Source: Altericroceibacterium endophyticum
Lineage (GTDB): Bacteria; Pseudomonadota; Alphaproteobacteria; Sphingomonadales; Sphingomonadaceae
Assembly: GCF_009827595.1 (NCBI RefSeq)
Contig: NZ_WTYT01000002.1
Span: 186,001-250,000, forward strand
Direction: 5' to 3'
DNA length: 64,000 bases
A model generated the notes under the pieces. That model saw nothing but the letters and a program-made list of their open reading frames with translations, was not told the DNA's origin and made no database searches. Within the stretch, counting starts at the first letter, position 1; each line of letters opens with the position of its first letter. The position numbers and the translations under genes were made by a program. Positions 61,796-64,000 of this stretch are shown in pieces.

Positions 61796-63296
61796 AACCC
61801 GCCCGCCCGAATCGTCTGCTGCAGCGACTCCCGAGGATCTGACACGTCACGATCCGACGGAACCGCCGCAGCATGAGGTTCCCCTCAATCTTTACGAAAA
61901 ACGTAAAGGCGTCTTTCCGCAAAAAATCGACGGGAAGTTCCGCAGGTTCAAATGGTTGGTAATGCTCATTACCTTGGGCATCTATTACATTACCCCATGG
62001 CTGCGCTGGGATCGGGGGCCATATGCTCCCGATCAGGCCGTATTGATCGATCTCGCCCATCGCCGTTTCTACATGTTCGGCATCGAGATCTGGCCACATG
62101 AATTCTATTTTGTAGCCGGTCTGCTGATCATGGCCGGAATCGGCTTGTTTGTGGTGACCAGCGCGGTCGGCCGCGCCTGGTGCGGCTATAGCTGCCCGCA
62201 AACGGTCTGGACCGATTTGTTCCAGCATGTTGACCGGTTGATCGACGGTGATCGCAATGCCCAGATTCGTCTGGCCAAGGCACCCCTCAGCCCATCCAAG
62301 TTTTTCCGCCGCACATTCAAATATGCAATTTATCTCTTCATCGGATTCTGGACCGGCGGTGCATGGATCATGTATTTCGCTGATGCCCCCACTCTGGTGC
62401 GTGATTTCTGGTCGGGTGAAGCTGCACCGACTGCCTATATCACTGTCGCCGTTCTCACCCTGACCACCGTCGGTCTCGGCGGGTTCATGCGTGAGCAAGT
62501 GTGCATTTACATGTGCCCCTGGCCGCGCATTCAAAGCGCCATGCTCGATGAAAAATCGTTGCTCGTCACCTATAAGGACTGGCGCGGTGAAAAGCGCGGC
62601 AGCGTAAAGAAAGCAGCCAAGAATCCTGAAACTTACGGCGATTGCATCGATTGTCATCAATGTGTCGCCGTCTGCCCCACCGGAATCGATATTCGTGAAG
62701 GGCCGCAAGTCGGCTGCATAACCTGCGCCCTCTGTATTGACGCCTGTGACCGGGTGATGGCCGAAGTTGGTCGTCCGCGGGGTCTGATCGACTATGCTAC
62801 GCTGGAAGACTGCGAGCGCGAGGCTGCGGGTGAAGAACCGCGCCCCGTATGGAAAACGCTGCTCCACCCGCGCACGATCGCTTATTTCAGCATCTGGGCA
62901 GCGATTGGTCTCGGCTTGCTCTTTGCCTTGGGCAATCGCGATCATACCGACATCTCTGTCGCACAGGACCGCAATCCGCCTTATGTGATGCTCAGTGACG
63001 GCTCAGTCCGTAACGCCTACACTGTGAAATTGCGGAACATGGAAAGCCGGCCTCGCGATATGCGCATCGCGTTGGAAGGCTTGCCGCAAGGTGTTATGTG
63101 GACCGATGCAATGGGTCGTGAAGATGCCGCAAGTACACTCATCCAGCGAATGCCCGCGGATGCTACACAGGCATTTCGTGTCTATGTGGTTCAACCGGCA
63201 GATGTGGCCAAAGATGAGTTCACCTTCACGGTTACCTCACTGGATAAGCAAGCCGAAACCGACAGCAATGAAGCGCGCTTCAACGCGCCGGAGTAA
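61782..63296 (+). CDS. ccoG: Cytochrome c oxidase accessory protein CcoG (RdxA/FixG)
   Basis: Membrane iron-sulfur protein needed for copper supply to cbb3 oxidase; a cupric reductase role has been shown in related species. The 504-residue protein has five helices, a CGYSCPQTVW site and CMYMCPWPRIQ-type motif, then a ferredoxin domain with two [4Fe-4S] sets (DCIDCHQCVAVCP and CITCALCIDACD), and a C-terminal periplasmic Ig-like domain. It overlaps ccoP by 14 bases. Confidence 0.96.
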   Translation: MNNLETRPPESSAAATPEDLTRHDPTEPPQHEVPLNLYEKRKGVFPQKIDGKFRRFKWLVMLITLGIYYITPWLRWDRGPYAPDQAVLIDLAHRRFYMFGIEIWPHEFYFVAGLLIMAGIGLFVVTSAVGRAWCGYSCPQTVWTDLFQHVDRLIDGDRNAQIRLAKAPLSPSKFFRRTFKYAIYLFIGFWTGGAWIMYFADAPTLVRDFWSGEAAPTAYITVAVLTLTTVGLGGFMREQVCIYMCPWPRIQSAMLDEKSLLVTYKDWRGEKRGSVKKAAKNPETYGDCIDCHQCVAVCPTGIDIREGPQVGCITCALCIDACDRVMAEVGRPRGLIDYATLEDCEREAAGEEPRPVWKTLLHPRTIAYFSIWAAIGLGLLFALGNRDHTDISVAQDRNPPYVMLSDGSVRNAYTVKLRNMESRPRDMRIALEGLPQGVMWTDAMGREDAASTLIQRMPADATQAFRVYVVQPADVAKDEFTFTVTSLDKQAETDSNEARFNAPE

Positions 63297-63301
63297 CCGC
63301 T

Positions 63302-63760
63302 ATGAGCAAGGCCCGATCACGCAAGTTCACCGGCTATCACATGACCGCCATATTGATCGCTTTTTTCGGCGTGGTGGTTGGCGTCAATATGCTCATGGCA
63401 CGGTTTGCTACCTCCACCTTTGGCGGGATCGTCGTGGAGAATTCCTATGTCGCCAGCCAGCAATTCAATGGCTGGCTGCGCGATGCAGAAAAGCAAAAGG
63501 AACTGGGCTGGGAACCGCGTATTTCCTGGCGCCCGGATGGCCAGATCGTCCTGTTTGTGGATAATGCGCCTGACGATGCGGTGGTTGAAATGAAGGCTTA
63601 TCACCCGCTGGGCCGCCTGCCCGATCGGCATATTCATCTGGAACGGCAGAGCGACGGCAGTTTCATGTCTCAGGAAAAGCTGCCCGATGGCCGCTGGACC
63701 CTGCGTTACAGCGTCAGCGCCGATGGCGCGATTTCCAGATTTGAGGAAGACCTGCAGTGA
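63302..63760 (+). CDS. ccoH: FixH family protein (cbb3 assembly factor)
   Basis: A 152-residue protein with one N-terminal helix (about 11-32) and a periplasmic domain with the FixH pattern: NMLMARFATSTFGGIVVENSYVASQQFN, YHPLGRLPDRHIHL and DGRWTLRYSVSADG. Needed for maturation of the cbb3 complex in related species. It follows ccoG after five bases and overlaps ccoI by four bases (GTGA). Confidence 0.93.
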   Translation: MSKARSRKFTGYHMTAILIAFFGVVVGVNMLMARFATSTFGGIVVENSYVASQQFNGWLRDAEKQKELGWEPRISWRPDGQIVLFVDNAPDDAVVEMKAYHPLGRLPDRHIHLERQSDGSFMSQEKLPDGRWTLRYSVSADGAISRFEEDLQ

Positions 63761-64000
63761 CTGCCCTGGCTGAAACCGGCGGCAAAGCAGACGGGGCCAG
63801 CCAGCATACGGTTCTGGCCGTACCCGGCATGCATTGCGCGGGCTGTATGAGCAAGATCGAACGCGGCCTTGCCAAAGTTGACGGAATTGATGGCGCCCGT
63901 GTCAATTTGTCCGCGCGCCTTGTTACCGTGACCCATGACCCTGCACTCACCAGTCGCCGGCTGGTACAAGAACTGGATCAGATCGGGTTCGAGGCGCAGC
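63757..64000 (+). CDS. ccoI: Copper-translocating P-type ATPase, N-terminal part (cut by the right edge)
   Basis: The first 81 codons of a P1B-type ATPase that exports copper for cbb3 oxidase assembly. Start is a GTG in a GTGA overlap with ccoH. The heavy-metal-associated domain is visible, with the metal site GMHCAGC (C27, C30) and the strand VNLSARLVTVTHD. The catalytic core lies outside the window; position in the operon makes CcoI/FixI the likely identity. Confidence 0.9.
   Translation, partial: MTALAETGGKADGASQHTVLAVPGMHCAGCMSKIERGLAKVDGIDGARVNLSARLVTVTHDPALTSRRLVQELDQIGFEAQ

Noticed and set aside
61698-62945. A 415-codon minus-strand open frame across ccoP and ccoG
   Set aside because: Antisense to confidently identified genes and without recognisable motifs.
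1-64000. tRNA, rRNA, CRISPR arrays, insertion sequences, prophage or integrase genes
   Set aside because: Looked for by eye on both strands; no tRNA-like clover or T-loop signature, no regular spaced repeats, and no transposase or integrase translation was seen.

Overview
The window reads as a continuous stretch of chromosome from an alphaproteobacterium, most likely of the Sphingomonadales (Erythrobacteraceae-like). This is inferred from gene content and order: mutM-rpsT-dnaA next to ubiE/ubiB/coaBC/dut, a UPF0262 protein, a Tim44-like adaptor beside mltA and a Smr protein, many small lipoproteins, and a ccoNOQP-ccoGHI set next to an FnrL-type regulator. Codon use looks uniform, genes are tightly packed with many 4-base ATGA/GTGA/TTGA overlaps, and I saw no rRNA, tRNA, CRISPR array, insertion sequence or prophage. 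The coordinates are about 70 protein genes; both edges cut a gene (aroC on the left, ccoI on the right).

Layout. 1-2.9 kb: the aroC tail, then an ahpC-ahpF peroxide defence operon with a hairpin between the two genes. 2.9-5.4 kb, minus strand: Tim44-like adaptor, mltA, Smr. 5.7-9.7 kb, plus strand: secB, murJ, trpS, a DUF4136 lipoprotein. 9.8-16.3 kb, minus strand: an EamA transporter, ubiE, ubiB, a polytopic membrane protein, coaBC, dut, with one small plus-strand membrane gene inside. 16.5-23 kb, plus strand: mutM, rpsT, dnaA, a MoeB/ThiF-like enzyme, dapB, nth and a lipoprotein, with a sirtuin on the minus strand. 23-31.3 kb, minus strand: a dicarboxylate symporter, dapE, a GST, a GMC oxidoreductase, and the conserved rpmH-rnpA-yidD-yidC-engB block. 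31.4-39 kb: a ClpP-like exported protein, YifB, a lipoprotein serpin, a HAD phosphatase, rpmJ, galE, a second DUF4136 lipoprotein and an M14 carboxypeptidase of the cytosolic type. 39-48 kb: cdd, a GH25-like protein, UPF0262, dnaB, a lipoprotein, a phospholipase D-like protein, rpoZ, a DUF3667 protein and ftsH.

48-64 kb is the more accessory part. It has a vanillyl-alcohol-oxidase-family flavoenzyme, a Crp-family regulator, an XdhC/MobA-type pair for molybdenum cofactor handling, a three-gene Tad-like locus whose large protein carries a beta-solenoid-like repeat region, and an enoyl-CoA hydratase. It ends with fnrL, ompW and the cbb3 oxidase operon (ccoNOQP-ccoG-ccoH-ccoI). FNR-type boxes in the ompW/ccoN divergent region fit a micro-oxic switch in which FnrL controls both.

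No clearly new multi-gene system stands out. The most unusual items are the solenoid TadG-like locus, the serpin lipoprotein with a readable reactive loop, the GH25-like protein with exchanged active-site acids, the exported ClpP-like protein, and several strong unexplained hairpins (around 35.8 kb and 49.7 kb).
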